From an uncultured Oscillospiraceae bacterium (GTDB lineage: Bacteria > Bacillota > Clostridia > Oscillospirales > Ruminococcaceae), in NCBI GenBank assembly GCA_902490585.1, contig CABUEI010000024.1, forward strand, positions 1 through 29,938: a stretch of 29,938 nt of DNA, given 5' to 3'. This document shows positions 6,676 through 14,633 of the stretch, piece after piece. Below the pieces are notes generated by a model. The model ran no database searches and was not told where the DNA came from. It worked only from the letters and a program-made list of their open reading frames with translations. Position numbers and translations under genes: made by a program. The first letter of the stretch is position 1. Every line of letters begins with the position of its first letter.

Positions 6676-8015
6676 ATGTCCTCCTCCGCAGGTGTAAGCT
6701 CTACCTTTGACAAGAACTTTTCCTTATCGGAAAAGCAAGTAACTGTATACAGCTTGCCGAGAGGTTTTGCCGCAATTTCATCAAGTGCCGCAGGGATATC
6801 CTCGTTTACCGTGACCTTGTTCATGTCAACATCTGCGTAGGACAGTCTTGTTTCAAGATCCTTTGCGTGTCTGCCGAGCAGGTACAGATGCTGTATGCAG
6901 TCGGCTTTAAGAACACCGTAATCAATATCCCACAGCCAGCTGGTTTCGCCTGTTGAATAACGTCTGCTGACGGAATCAATTATTATAATTACCGAGCAGG
7001 GCTGATTTTTTCTTATTATATAGTCATATACACGGTCGCTTGCAACGGAGTTTTCGTGCTTTGCGATAAGGAATGTTCCCTTGTTCACACCGAGCTTGTA
7101 CTGTAAAATACGTCCGTTTTTAAGGAAGTAGTGTGACAGCTCGTCCGCTATCATATCACCGTCTATTCCGACGATCGAGCAGGCGGCAAAGCAGGCAAGA
7201 ATATTGTATACATTATAAACGCTCTTGAACAGAAGTTTTATCTTGTACTTATCGTTAATTGTCACGATACCGCTGTCATAATCGACATTCGTTACGGTGT
7301 ACTGCGTATCGTGTTTTTTATGTCCGCAGTTGTCGCAGTGATAGCTTCCGATATGTGCATAGTGATAATAATCATAACTCATTCTGTGCTTACATTCGGG
7401 GCAGAACGCACCGTCATTATATACTCCTGTAGCTTGGTCTGTGCTGAAATCCTGCTTATCCATACCGAACCACACAACGTTCTCCCTGTCCCTGCCGTAT
7501 CTCGAAACAAGCGGATCATCAGCATTGAGAATAAGCTGTGATTCGGGTCTGATGCTCTCCTTTACCGATTCATAGACCCATTCGGGATGACCGTTTCTCG
7601 TAAGCTGGTCACGGTAGAGATTTGTAATTATATAGTGCGTAGGCGCAAAGAATTTGAACGAATATTTAGCATATCTTTCGTCAGACTCAAGTAAAAGAAC
7701 ATCGCCCTTTACCTTGCCGCCGAATGTACATTCGGATAATATTATCGCAGTAACACCTGCTATCTGGTTTGAACCCTCTTTATTCCATATAACTTTTTTA
7801 CCCGATTTACGCATTACCTGTGCTATCATTTCAACGGTCGAAGTCTTGCCGTTGCTTCCCGTAACCGCAATTACCTGCTCGGGCAGCTTCACCCTTGACA
7901 GTACATCGGGACAGATTTTCAGTGCTATATCACCCGGCAGACTGCTTCCTCTGCCGATAAGTTTAAGTAAACATTTCGATACTTTACAAGCAAGTATCGC
8001 TAAGAACATTCTCAT
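6672..8015 (-). CDS. MurT-like Mur ligase (DUF1727-type), partner of divergent GatD
   Basis: A Mur-ligase fold protein of 447 residues: P-loop TGSNGKTST (52-60), a central zinc ribbon C205/C208/C227/C230 (CPEC and CDNC) as in MurT, and a C-terminal DUF1727-like region. In MurT/GatD the MurT half activates the lipid II D-Glu carboxylate with ATP and GatD supplies ammonia. The usual C-terminal motif, of the form ND..ADG.D.SW.WD, here reads IDSVSRRYSTGETSWLWD (346-363): the ADG and its Asp are gone while SWLWD is kept. The start at 8015 is chosen because AAGGAG (8030-8025) lies 9 nt upstream. Longer reading into the repeat array would lie upstream of the promoter. It is co-transcribed with the gatD-like gene. 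Confidence 0.85.
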   Translation of the reverse strand: MRMFLAILACKVSKCLLKLIGRGSSLPGDIALKICPDVLSRVKLPEQVIAVTGSNGKTSTVEMIAQVMRKSGKKVIWNKEGSNQIAGVTAIILSECTFGGKVKGDVLLLESDERYAKYSFKFFAPTHYIITNLYRDQLTRNGHPEWVYESVKESIRPESQLILNADDPLVSRYGRDRENVVWFGMDKQDFSTDQATGVYNDGAFCPECKHRMSYDYYHYAHIGSYHCDNCGHKKHDTQYTVTNVDYDSGIVTINDKYKIKLLFKSVYNVYNILACFAACSIVGIDGDMIADELSHYFLKNGRILQYKLGVNKGTFLIAKHENSVASDRVYDYIIRKNQPCSVIIIIDSVSRRYSTGETSWLWDIDYGVLKADCIQHLYLLGRHAKDLETRLSYADVDMNKVTVNEDIPAALDEIAAKPLGKLYTVTCFSDKEKFLSKVELTPAEEDI

Positions 8016-8046
8016 ACTCTTTATCTCCTTAATGAAACTAAATCTA

Positions 8047-8074
8047 ATTATAACATAATTTGACGTGCTGTCAA
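8047..8074 (-). promoter_or_regulatory. Repeat-borne promoter of the murT/gatD-like pair
   Basis: On the minus strand, TTGACA (8074-8069), a 16-bp spacer and TATAAT (8052-8047). The -35 box and spacer lie inside the first 159-bp repeat unit, and the last base of the -10 box comes from the junction with unique DNA. Units 2 and 3 carry the same arrangement with TATAAC. Transcription would start near 8040, giving a leader of about 25 nt. Confidence 0.75.
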
Positions 8075-8524
8075 GCACTACGGCGGTCACGCCGTAGTTT
8101 TGTGTCACAAAACAAATTATGTTAAAACGTTCTCAGACGGGTGCGTAAGCACACACCGCATATTATGCGGTAAAATCGTCTTATGACGATTTTTAGTCTG
8201 AGGTTGTTATAACATAATTTGACGTGCTGTCAAGCACTACGGCGGTCACGCCGTAGTTTTGTGTCACAAAACAAATTATGTTAAAACGTTCTCAGACGGG
8301 TGCGTAAGCACACACCGCATATTATGCGGTAAAATCGTCTTATGACGATTTTTAGTCTGAGGTTGTTATAACATAATTTGACGTGCTGTCAAGCACTACG
8401 GCGGTCACGCCGTAGTTTTGTGTCACAAAACAAATTATGTTAAAACGTTCTCAGACGGGTGCGTAAGCACACACCGCATATTATGCGGTAAAATCGTCTT
8501 ATGACGATTTTTAGTCTGAGGTTG
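8048..8524. repeat. Three identical tandem 159-bp units with clover-like folds
   Basis: Three units, 8048-8206, 8207-8365 and 8366-8524, appear identical, with a five-base remnant (TTATA) after the third. Each unit has two domains. In domain I of unit 1, AACATAATTT (8052-8061) pairs with AAATTATGTT (8114-8123) and encloses three hairpins, at 8065-8078, 8079-8096 and 8097-8113, whose loops all contain GTCA. In domain II, CTCAGAC (8132-8138) pairs with GTCTGAG (8196-8202) and encloses three more hairpins, at 8141-8152, 8155-8171 and 8172-8193. It contains no supported ORF and no CRISPR-like spacers. It fills the gap between the divergent murT and fucI genes. Confidence 0.9.
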
Positions 8525-8579
8525 TTATATCATAAAAGTGAGCTCTTTTAAAGCAATTTTATAAAATTTTAGTCTGCTC

Positions 8580-8607
8580 TTCAAAAATGTCAATATTGTC
8601 ATATAAT
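8580..8607 (+). promoter_or_regulatory. Probable promoter of the fuc operon
   Basis: TTCAAA (8580-8585), a 16-bp spacer and TATAAT (8602-8607). The untranslated leader of about 100 nt contains a small hairpin, GGTGC (8662-8666) with GCACC (8670-8674). The -35 box is weak, which would suit an activated or repressible promoter. Confidence 0.55.
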
Positions 8608-8713
8608 TTCTGAGAATAAAACGAGACGAAAAGTGCATAGAAGTGCTAAAATAAAGGCAACGGTGCAAAGCACCAAAAACGTTTTCTATTTTACAGAAAG
8701 GAAATATTTTATC

Positions 8714-10516
8714 ATGAGTGAAAACAGACTTATAGGCGATTATCCCGTAATAGGCATACGTCCCACGATCGACGGAAGAAGAGGTGTTCTCAAAGTAAGA
8801 GAATCTCTTGAAGAGCAGACAATGAACATGGCTAAATCCGCCGCAAAGCTGTTCGAAGAAAATTTAAGATATTCAAACGGCGAACCCGTAAAGGTAGTAA
8901 TCGCCGACACTACTATAGGCAGAGTTGCGGAAGCCGCCGCCTGTGCAGACAAGTTCAAGAAGTGCGGTGTTGACATCACACTCACAGTTACACCCTGCTG
9001 GTGCTACGGCGCAGAAACAATGGATATGGATCCTATGACAATAAAGGGCGTATGGGGCTTCAACGGAACAGAGCGTCCCGGTGCGGTTTACCTTGCATCT
9101 GTACTTGCAACACACGCACAGAAAGGTCTTCCCGCCTTTGGAATCTACGGTCATGACGTATGTGAAGCAGACGACACTTCTATCCCCGAGGACGTAAAGG
9201 AAAAGCTCCTGCGTTTCGGCAGAGCGGCTGTTGCCTGTGCTACAATGAGAGGTAAGTCATACTTACAGATAGGCTCTATCACAATGGGTATCGGCGGTTC
9301 GATCATTGACCCCGCATTTATAGAAGAATACCTCGGTATGCGTGTTGAATCAGTTGACGAGGTTGAAATAATCCGCCGAATGACAGAGGGTATCTATGAC
9401 GAGGCTGAATATCAGAAGGCTCTCAAGTGGACCCGTGAAAAGTGCAAGGAAGGCTTTGACAAGAACCCCGAGCAGTTCCGCCGCACCCGTGAGCAGAAAG
9501 ACGGGGACTGGGAATTTGTCGTTAAGATGATGTGTATCATAAAGGATCTGATGAACGGCAATAAAAATCTTCCCGCAGGCTGTGAGGAAGAATCTGTAGG
9601 TCACAATGCGATTGCCGCAGGTTTCCAGGGTCAGCGTCAGTGGACAGACTTCTATCCCAACTGTGACTTCCCCGAGGCTATGCTCAACACCTCATTCGAC
9701 TGGAACGGTGCAAGAGAGCCATACGTTCTCGCTACAGAAAACGATGTTCTCAACGGTCTTGGAATGTTATTCATGAAACTCCTTACAAACCGTGCTCAGA
9801 TATTCGCCGATGTGCGTACATACTGGAGTCCCGAAGCCGTAAAGAAAGCTACAGGCTATGAACTTGAGGGCGTTGCAAAGCAGAGCGGCGGATTTATCCA
9901 CCTTATAAACTCAGGCGCGGCTTGCCTTGACGCCTGCGGTAAAGCTACAGACGAAAACGGCAACGGCGTAATGAAGCCCTGGTACGATGTTACGGACAAG
10001 GATATCGACAACATACTTGACGCTACTACATGGAACTATGCCGATCTCGGCTATTTCAGAGGCGGCGGATACTCTTCAAGATTTGTAACAGAAGCAGAAA
10101 TGCCCTGCACAATGATAAGACTGAACCTCGTAAAAGGTCTTGGTCCCGTACTTCAGATAGCTGAGGGCTGGACGGTTCATCTTCCCGATGAAGTCAGCGA
10201 CAAACTGTGGAAGCGCACCGACTACACATGGCCTTGCACATGGTTCGCTCCGAGAACAACAGGCGAGGGCGCATTCAAAACAGCCTACGATGTAATGAAC
10301 AACTGGGGCGCAAACCACGGTGCTATAAGCTACGGTCACATAGGCGCAGACCTTATCACACTCTGCTCTATGCTGAGAATACCCGTTGCTATGCACAACG
10401 TACCCGAAAAGGATATATTCCGTCCTGCCGCTTGGAACGCATTCGGTATGGATAAGGAAGGTCAGGACTTCAGAGCTTGCAACGCTTACGGTCCTATGTA
10501 CCGCAACATAAGATAA
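8714..10516 (+). CDS. fucI: L-fucose isomerase
   Basis: Interconverts L-fucose and L-fuculose using Mn2+, in the cytoplasm. The 600-residue length is close to the E. coli enzyme (591). Motifs include GFQGQRQWTDFYPN (303-316), SFDWNGAREPYV (327-338), ATENDVLNG (340-348), FADVRTYWSPEA (364-375) and WGANHG (531-536). E342, D366 and H535 match the E. coli metal ligands Glu337, Asp361 and His528 in spacing and context. The start at 8714 is preferred because AGAAAGGA (8695-8702) lies 11 nt upstream and the family N-terminus begins here; an in-frame ATG at 8633 would add 27 unrelated residues. First gene of fucI-fucK-fucU-fucA. Confidence 0.96.
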   Translation: MSENRLIGDYPVIGIRPTIDGRRGVLKVRESLEEQTMNMAKSAAKLFEENLRYSNGEPVKVVIADTTIGRVAEAAACADKFKKCGVDITLTVTPCWCYGAETMDMDPMTIKGVWGFNGTERPGAVYLASVLATHAQKGLPAFGIYGHDVCEADDTSIPEDVKEKLLRFGRAAVACATMRGKSYLQIGSITMGIGGSIIDPAFIEEYLGMRVESVDEVEIIRRMTEGIYDEAEYQKALKWTREKCKEGFDKNPEQFRRTREQKDGDWEFVVKMMCIIKDLMNGNKNLPAGCEEESVGHNAIAAGFQGQRQWTDFYPNCDFPEAMLNTSFDWNGAREPYVLATENDVLNGLGMLFMKLLTNRAQIFADVRTYWSPEAVKKATGYELEGVAKQSGGFIHLINSGAACLDACGKATDENGNGVMKPWYDVTDKDIDNILDATTWNYADLGYFRGGGYSSRFVTEAEMPCTMIRLNLVKGLGPVLQIAEGWTVHLPDEVSDKLWKRTDYTWPCTWFAPRTTGEGAFKTAYDVMNNWGANHGAISYGHIGADLITLCSMLRIPVAMHNVPEKDIFRPAAWNAFGMDKEGQDFRACNAYGPMYRNIR

Positions 10517-10525
10517 GGCGGCAGT

Positions 10526-11989
10526 ATGAAAAACGTACTCGCCATTGACTTCGGTGCGTCAAGCGGAAGAGCCGTTATCGGCTCTTTTGACGGCACTGTA
10601 ATAAAGCTCACCGAAATCCACCGCTTTTCAAACGATCCCGTAACACTCGGCGGAACGATGTACTGGGATTTTCTCCGTCTGTTCCATGAGATAAAACAGG
10701 CACTTATAAAATCAAAGGAATACGGCGAGATAGACAGCATTGCGATAGATACATGGGGCGTTGACTTCGGAATTATCGACAAGTCGGGCAGACTGCTTGA
10801 AAACCCCGTACACTACCGTGACGGCAGAACAGCGGGCACTGCGGACTACAGCAAGCGTTTCATCGACCATAAAAGGCTGTATGAAAAGACCGGTATTCAG
10901 ATAATGGAGATAAACACGGCGTTCCAGCTTCTGAGCATAATAAGGGATCGTGCGGAACTGCTTGACAGAGCCGATAAGATACTTATGATGCCCGATTTGT
11001 TCGCATATTATCTAGGTGCAAAACCCGTTGCGGAAATGTCAATAGCGTCAACCACACAGCTGTTTGACGCAGAGAAGAAAAACTGGTCGGAAGAATGTAC
11101 AGAGCGTCTTAAAATAAAACATTCTCTCCTGCCGAAAATCGTTAACAGCGGAACGGTAGTCGGAACACTGTCCGATGAGATCTGCAAAGAGCTTGATATA
11201 AAGCCTGCAAAAATAATCGCCGCCTGCGGTCACGATACGCAAAGTGCGATGGTCGCAGTACCAGCAGTCGAAAAGGACTTTGCGTTCCTGTCGTGCGGTA
11301 CATGGTCGCTTCTCGGCACAGAGCTTGACGCTCCCGTAATAAATGAAAAATCCGCAAAGCTCAACGTTTCAAACGAAACCGGCTACGGTGCAAAGACTTC
11401 GTTCCTTAAAAATATAATCGGCTTATGGCTCATTCAGGAGAGCCGCCGTCAGTGGATAAGAGAGGGCAGGCAGTACAGCTTTGCCGAACTTGAGGATATG
11501 GCGAGAAAAGCCGAGCCGTTCAGGTGCTTTATAGATGTTGACGCTCCCGAATTTACCCCTGCAGGCAACATTCCCGAAAGAATAAAGGAATATTGCAAAA
11601 AAACAGGACAGTATGTTCCCGAAAATGACGGCGAGGTTATGCGCTGTATCTATGAGAGCCTTGCGATGAAGTACCGCACAGCCGTGAACGAGCTTGAGGA
11701 CTGCACCGACAAGAAGTTTTCAAGGCTGTATATGGTCGGCGGCGGAACAAAGGATAAATTCCTGTCGGAGCTTACCGCAGATTCGCTCGGCATAGAGGTT
11801 TCAAGCGGACCTGTCGAGGCGACCTCTTACGGCAATATAGCAATTCAGCTGATGGCAAGCGGAGAGATAGCGGATATAAAAACGTCTAGAAAGATAATAG
11901 CCGCTTCGGAAAAGCTCTGTACATTTGCTCCCGAAAATACAGCCGAATGGAACAAATACTATAAAATCTATCTTGAGAAGGTGAAATAA
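10526..11989 (+). CDS. fucK: L-fuculokinase, rhamnulokinase-like FGGY kinase
   Basis: Phosphorylates L-fuculose to L-fuculose-1-phosphate with ATP. The 487-residue protein has the FGGY carbohydrate kinase fold: LAIDFGASSGRAV at the N-terminus for phosphate binding, YWDFLRLFHEI, IDTWGVDFGIID, CGHDTQSAM with the likely catalytic base D237, and a C-terminal MVGGGTKDKFLSEL motif for nucleotide binding. The motifs are closer to RhaB than to the proteobacterial FucK. The fuculose assignment rests on its place 9 bp after fucI and before fucU and fucA; L-rhamnulose is the alternative substrate. It shares a base with fucU (TAATG), so translation is coupled. Confidence 0.88.
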   Translation: MKNVLAIDFGASSGRAVIGSFDGTVIKLTEIHRFSNDPVTLGGTMYWDFLRLFHEIKQALIKSKEYGEIDSIAIDTWGVDFGIIDKSGRLLENPVHYRDGRTAGTADYSKRFIDHKRLYEKTGIQIMEINTAFQLLSIIRDRAELLDRADKILMMPDLFAYYLGAKPVAEMSIASTTQLFDAEKKNWSEECTERLKIKHSLLPKIVNSGTVVGTLSDEICKELDIKPAKIIAACGHDTQSAMVAVPAVEKDFAFLSCGTWSLLGTELDAPVINEKSAKLNVSNETGYGAKTSFLKNIIGLWLIQESRRQWIREGRQYSFAELEDMARKAEPFRCFIDVDAPEFTPAGNIPERIKEYCKKTGQYVPENDGEVMRCIYESLAMKYRTAVNELEDCTDKKFSRLYMVGGGTKDKFLSELTADSLGIEVSSGPVEATSYGNIAIQLMASGEIADIKTSRKIIAASEKLCTFAPENTAEWNKYYKIYLEKVK

Positions 11990-12423
11990 TGCTTAAAAAT
12001 ATTCCTGCGATATTATCGCCCGAACTGCTCAAAACACTTTGTGAAATGGGACACAGTGACAGAATAATCATTGCGGACGGCAACTTCCCTGCCGAGAGTA
12101 TGGGTAAAAACTGCAAGGTTATCCGTGCGGACGGTCACGGCGTACCTGAACTGCTTGACGCAATACTGACGCTCTTCCCTCTTGACACCTATGTTGACAA
12201 GCCTGTAAATCTTATGCAGGTAATGCCCGGCGACACCGCAAAAACTCCTATATGGGACGAATACAAAGCGATAGTTTCAAAGCACGACGAAAGAGGAAAC
12301 GATGCTATTGGTCAGATAGAACGCTTTGAATTTTACGAGCAGGCAAAGACAGCCTATGCTATAATCGCAACTGGCGAAAAGGCGGTATACGCAAACATAA
12401 TGCTACAGAAAGGCGTTGTATAA
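11989..12423 (+). CDS. fucU: L-fucose mutarotase
   Basis: RbsD/FucU family, 144 residues. It interconverts the alpha and beta anomers of L-fucose and so feeds the isomerase the right form. Family motifs are MGHSDRIIIADGNFPAES (20-37, with conserved H22 and D31) and RADGHGVPELLDAIL. The ATG at 11989 shares its A with the fucK stop (TAATG), with AGAAGGTG just upstream as RBS. Length matches the family. Confidence 0.93.
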   Translation: MLKNIPAILSPELLKTLCEMGHSDRIIIADGNFPAESMGKNCKVIRADGHGVPELLDAILTLFPLDTYVDKPVNLMQVMPGDTAKTPIWDEYKAIVSKHDERGNDAIGQIERFEFYEQAKTAYAIIATGEKAVYANIMLQKGVV

Positions 12424-12458
12424 ACGCAGATAAAATAAAATACCGAAAGGATATAAAT

Positions 12459-13133
12459 ATGTACGAAGAAATTAAAGAACAAATGGTAGACATCTGCCAC
12501 AAGCTCTGGCAGAAGGGCTGGGTTGCCGCAAATGACGGCAACGTAACGGTAAAGGTTGGCGAGGGTAAGTATCTTGCTACGCAGACAGGCGTCAGCAAGG
12601 CGTTCATCACTCCCGAAAAGATAGGTCTTATAGATGATGATTTCAACGTGCTTGAAGCCGCAGAGGGCTTCCGTCCCTCATCGGAAGTAAAGATGCACCT
12701 GAGATGCTATAAGGAGCGTCCCGACGTTGGTGCTGTTGTTCACGCTCACCCTCCTGTTTCAACAGGATTTGCGTGTGCTCATCTGCCTATGGACGATTAC
12801 TGCATGATCGAAACAGTAATTGCAGTAGGTTCAATACCGCTGACTCCTTACGGCACACCCTCAACCTACGAGGTACCCGAAGCAATCGCACCTTACTTAA
12901 AGGATCACGATTGTATGCTCCTTGAAAACCACGGTGCTCTGACTGTAGGTGCCGACCTTATCACAGCATACTACAGAATGGAAACAATGGAGCTTCAGGC
13001 TCACATCTCGCTCGTTGCAAGACTGCTCGGTGGCGTAAAGGATATTACCCCCGACAACATCGAAAGACTTATCGGTATGAGAGAACAGTATGGAGTAACA
13101 GGCAAGCACCCCGGTTATAAGAAGTATCTTTAA
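12459..13133 (+). CDS. fucA: L-fuculose-1-phosphate aldolase (class II)
   Basis: Cleaves L-fuculose-1-phosphate into dihydroxyacetone phosphate and L-lactaldehyde. The 224-residue protein belongs to the zinc-dependent class II aldolase/adducin family. Zinc ligands H95 and H97 sit in VVHAHPP and H158 in LLENHGAL; the catalytic E76 lies in PSSEVKMH. These match Glu73, His92, His94 and His155 of the E. coli enzyme with a constant offset of three. GNVTVKV near the N-terminus fits the phosphate-binding loop. RBS is GAAAGGA, about 35 bp after fucU, and no terminator intervenes, so it belongs to the same operon. L-ribulose- or L-rhamnulose-phosphate aldolases share the fold, but context favours fuculose. 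Confidence 0.93.
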   Translation: MYEEIKEQMVDICHKLWQKGWVAANDGNVTVKVGEGKYLATQTGVSKAFITPEKIGLIDDDFNVLEAAEGFRPSSEVKMHLRCYKERPDVGAVVHAHPPVSTGFACAHLPMDDYCMIETVIAVGSIPLTPYGTPSTYEVPEAIAPYLKDHDCMLLENHGALTVGADLITAYYRMETMELQAHISLVARLLGGVKDITPDNIERLIGMREQYGVTGKHPGYKKYL

Positions 13134-13186
13134 TGTAATTTTTGCATATATTTCCCGTGATAAATGTAAAACTTTTGTGAAAAGTA

Positions 13187-13215
13187 TTGCATTTTCTATC
13201 CAAAGGTAGTATAAT
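13187..13215 (+). promoter_or_regulatory. Promoter of fucO
   Basis: TTGCAT (13187-13192), a 17-bp spacer and TATAAT (13210-13215), in the 148-bp gap after fucA. It would allow fucO to be expressed apart from fucIKUA. No terminator hairpin is evident in the gap, so readthrough is also possible. Confidence 0.75.
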
Positions 13216-13281
13216 AAATACAGCAAACGGAAATATATATATTCCGTGCTTTAAATTAAAAGAACAGGATGGTAAAAACCA

Positions 13282-14436
13282 ATGGCTAATCGTTTTATAC
13301 TTAACGAAACTTCATATTTCGGCGCAGGCGCAAGAGAAAACCTCGTTCCCGAGCTTACAGGCAGAGGACTTAAAAAGGTAATGTTCGTTACCGATAAGGT
13401 ACTGCTTGAATGCGGAGTAGCTACAAAGGTTACGGCAGAGCTTGACAAGGCAGGAATCGACTATGAAATATACAGTGACGTTAAGGCAAACCCCACAGTT
13501 GCAAATGTTCAGACAGGTGTTGCAAAGTTCAAGGAGATGGGCGCTGACTCACTTGTAGCTGTAGGCGGCGGTTCAGTTATGGATACAGCTAAGGCTGTAG
13601 GCATCATTATAGCTAACCCCGACTTTGCGGATGTTGTATCGCTTGAGGGCGTTGCAGATACAAAGAATAAGAGCGTTCCGCTGATTGCACTTCCCACAAC
13701 ATCGGGTACAGCGGCAGAGGTTACTATCAACTACGTTATCACAGACGAAGCAAACAAGAAGAAGATGGTTTGCGTAGATCCCAAGGATATTCCCGTAGTA
13801 GCTATCGTAGACAGCGATCTTATGATGGGTATGCCCAAGGGTCTGTGCGCATCTACAGGTATGGACGCACTGACACACGCAATTGAGGGCTACATCACAA
13901 AGGGCGCATGGGAGCTGTCCGATATGGTTGAACTCCGTGCTATCGAGCTTATCGCAGGCTCGCTGTACGACAGCGTTCAGGGCGATCCCAAGGCAAGAGA
14001 AACAATGGCGCTTGCTCAGTACATAGCAGGTATGGGCTTCTCGAACGTAGGTCTTGGTATCGTTCACTCAATGGCTCACCCTCTCGGTGCATTCTATGAT
14101 ACACCTCACGGTGTTGCAAACGCACTTCTGCTTCCCTACGTTATGGAATATAACGCAGAGAGCCCTGCAAAGCCCAAGTACAAGGCAATAGCAAAAGCTA
14201 TGGGCGTACAGGGTACAGAGAATATGACTGACGAAGAGGGTGTAAAGGCTGCTGTTGAAGCTGTCCGCAAGCTTTCACTGTCTATCAATATTCCTCAGAA
14301 GCTCCACGAGATCAATGTCAAGGAAGAGGATCTCAAGGATCTGTCTGTAGCCGCATTCAACGATGTTTGCACAGGCGGTAATCCCAGAGAAACCAACTCC
14401 GACGAGATACTCGAAATCTACAAGAAGGCATTCTGA
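13282..14436 (+). CDS. fucO: Lactaldehyde reductase / 1,2-propanediol oxidoreductase (iron-dependent alcohol dehydrogenase)
   Basis: Group III iron-dependent alcohol dehydrogenase, 384 residues. It reduces L-lactaldehyde from FucA to L-1,2-propanediol with NADH, regenerating NAD+ in anaerobic growth. The NAD-binding motif GGGSVMDTAKAVG is present. Iron ligands are D195 and H199 in GMDALTHAIEGY, H262 in GIVHSMAHPLG and H276 in TPHGVANAL. They match Asp196, His200, His263 and His277 of E. coli FucO with an offset of one. AGGATGG at 13266-13272 serves as RBS. The family also includes butanol and ethanol dehydrogenases, so the fuc neighbourhood supports the specific name. Confidence 0.9.
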   Translation: MANRFILNETSYFGAGARENLVPELTGRGLKKVMFVTDKVLLECGVATKVTAELDKAGIDYEIYSDVKANPTVANVQTGVAKFKEMGADSLVAVGGGSVMDTAKAVGIIIANPDFADVVSLEGVADTKNKSVPLIALPTTSGTAAEVTINYVITDEANKKKMVCVDPKDIPVVAIVDSDLMMGMPKGLCASTGMDALTHAIEGYITKGAWELSDMVELRAIELIAGSLYDSVQGDPKARETMALAQYIAGMGFSNVGLGIVHSMAHPLGAFYDTPHGVANALLLPYVMEYNAESPAKPKYKAIAKAMGVQGTENMTDEEGVKAAVEAVRKLSLSINIPQKLHEINVKEEDLKDLSVAAFNDVCTGGNPRETNSDEILEIYKKAF

Positions 14437-14463
14437 TAAAACGGTTTTTAGAGCATAGCATCA

Positions 14464-14489
14464 GACCCCTCCGTGAAAACGGAGGGGTC
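14464..14489 (+). terminator. Terminator of fucO
   Basis: GACCCCTCCGT (14464-14474), a 4-nt loop and ACGGAGGGGTC (14479-14489), followed by AAGTTTGTC. The stem is strong but the T-run is weak. Confidence 0.75.
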
Positions 14490-14587
14490 AAGTTTGTCAT
14501 AAACGTTTATTATTAAGACTGTGTGTTGCACTTGATTTGATAATCCGACTACTCAAGATTCGAATAAGATGACGATTTTCCCAATAC

Positions 14588-14614
14588 AAAAAGCCCTGAG
14601 CGTTTGCTCAGGGC
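14588..14614 (-). terminator. Terminator of the rpsB-tsf operon
   Basis: Read on the minus strand, GCCCTGAGC, a 4-nt loop and GCTCAGGGC (14614-14593) are followed by TTTTT. It lies 20 bp after the tsf stop. Confidence 0.92.
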
Positions 14615-14633
14615 TTTCATTATATCGGTATAA

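Noticed and set aside
8016..8108. N-terminal extension of the murT-like frame into the repeat array
   Set aside because: A clear RBS points to 8015, and the predicted transcription start near 8040 lies downstream of the longer start, so the extra 31 codons would not be transcribed from that promoter.
8048..8524. Possible CRISPR array or tRNA cluster
   Set aside because: The whole 159-bp period is identical, with no variable spacers, and the clover-like folds have no tRNA features (no T-loop, no conserved anticodon arm, no discriminator or CCA context).
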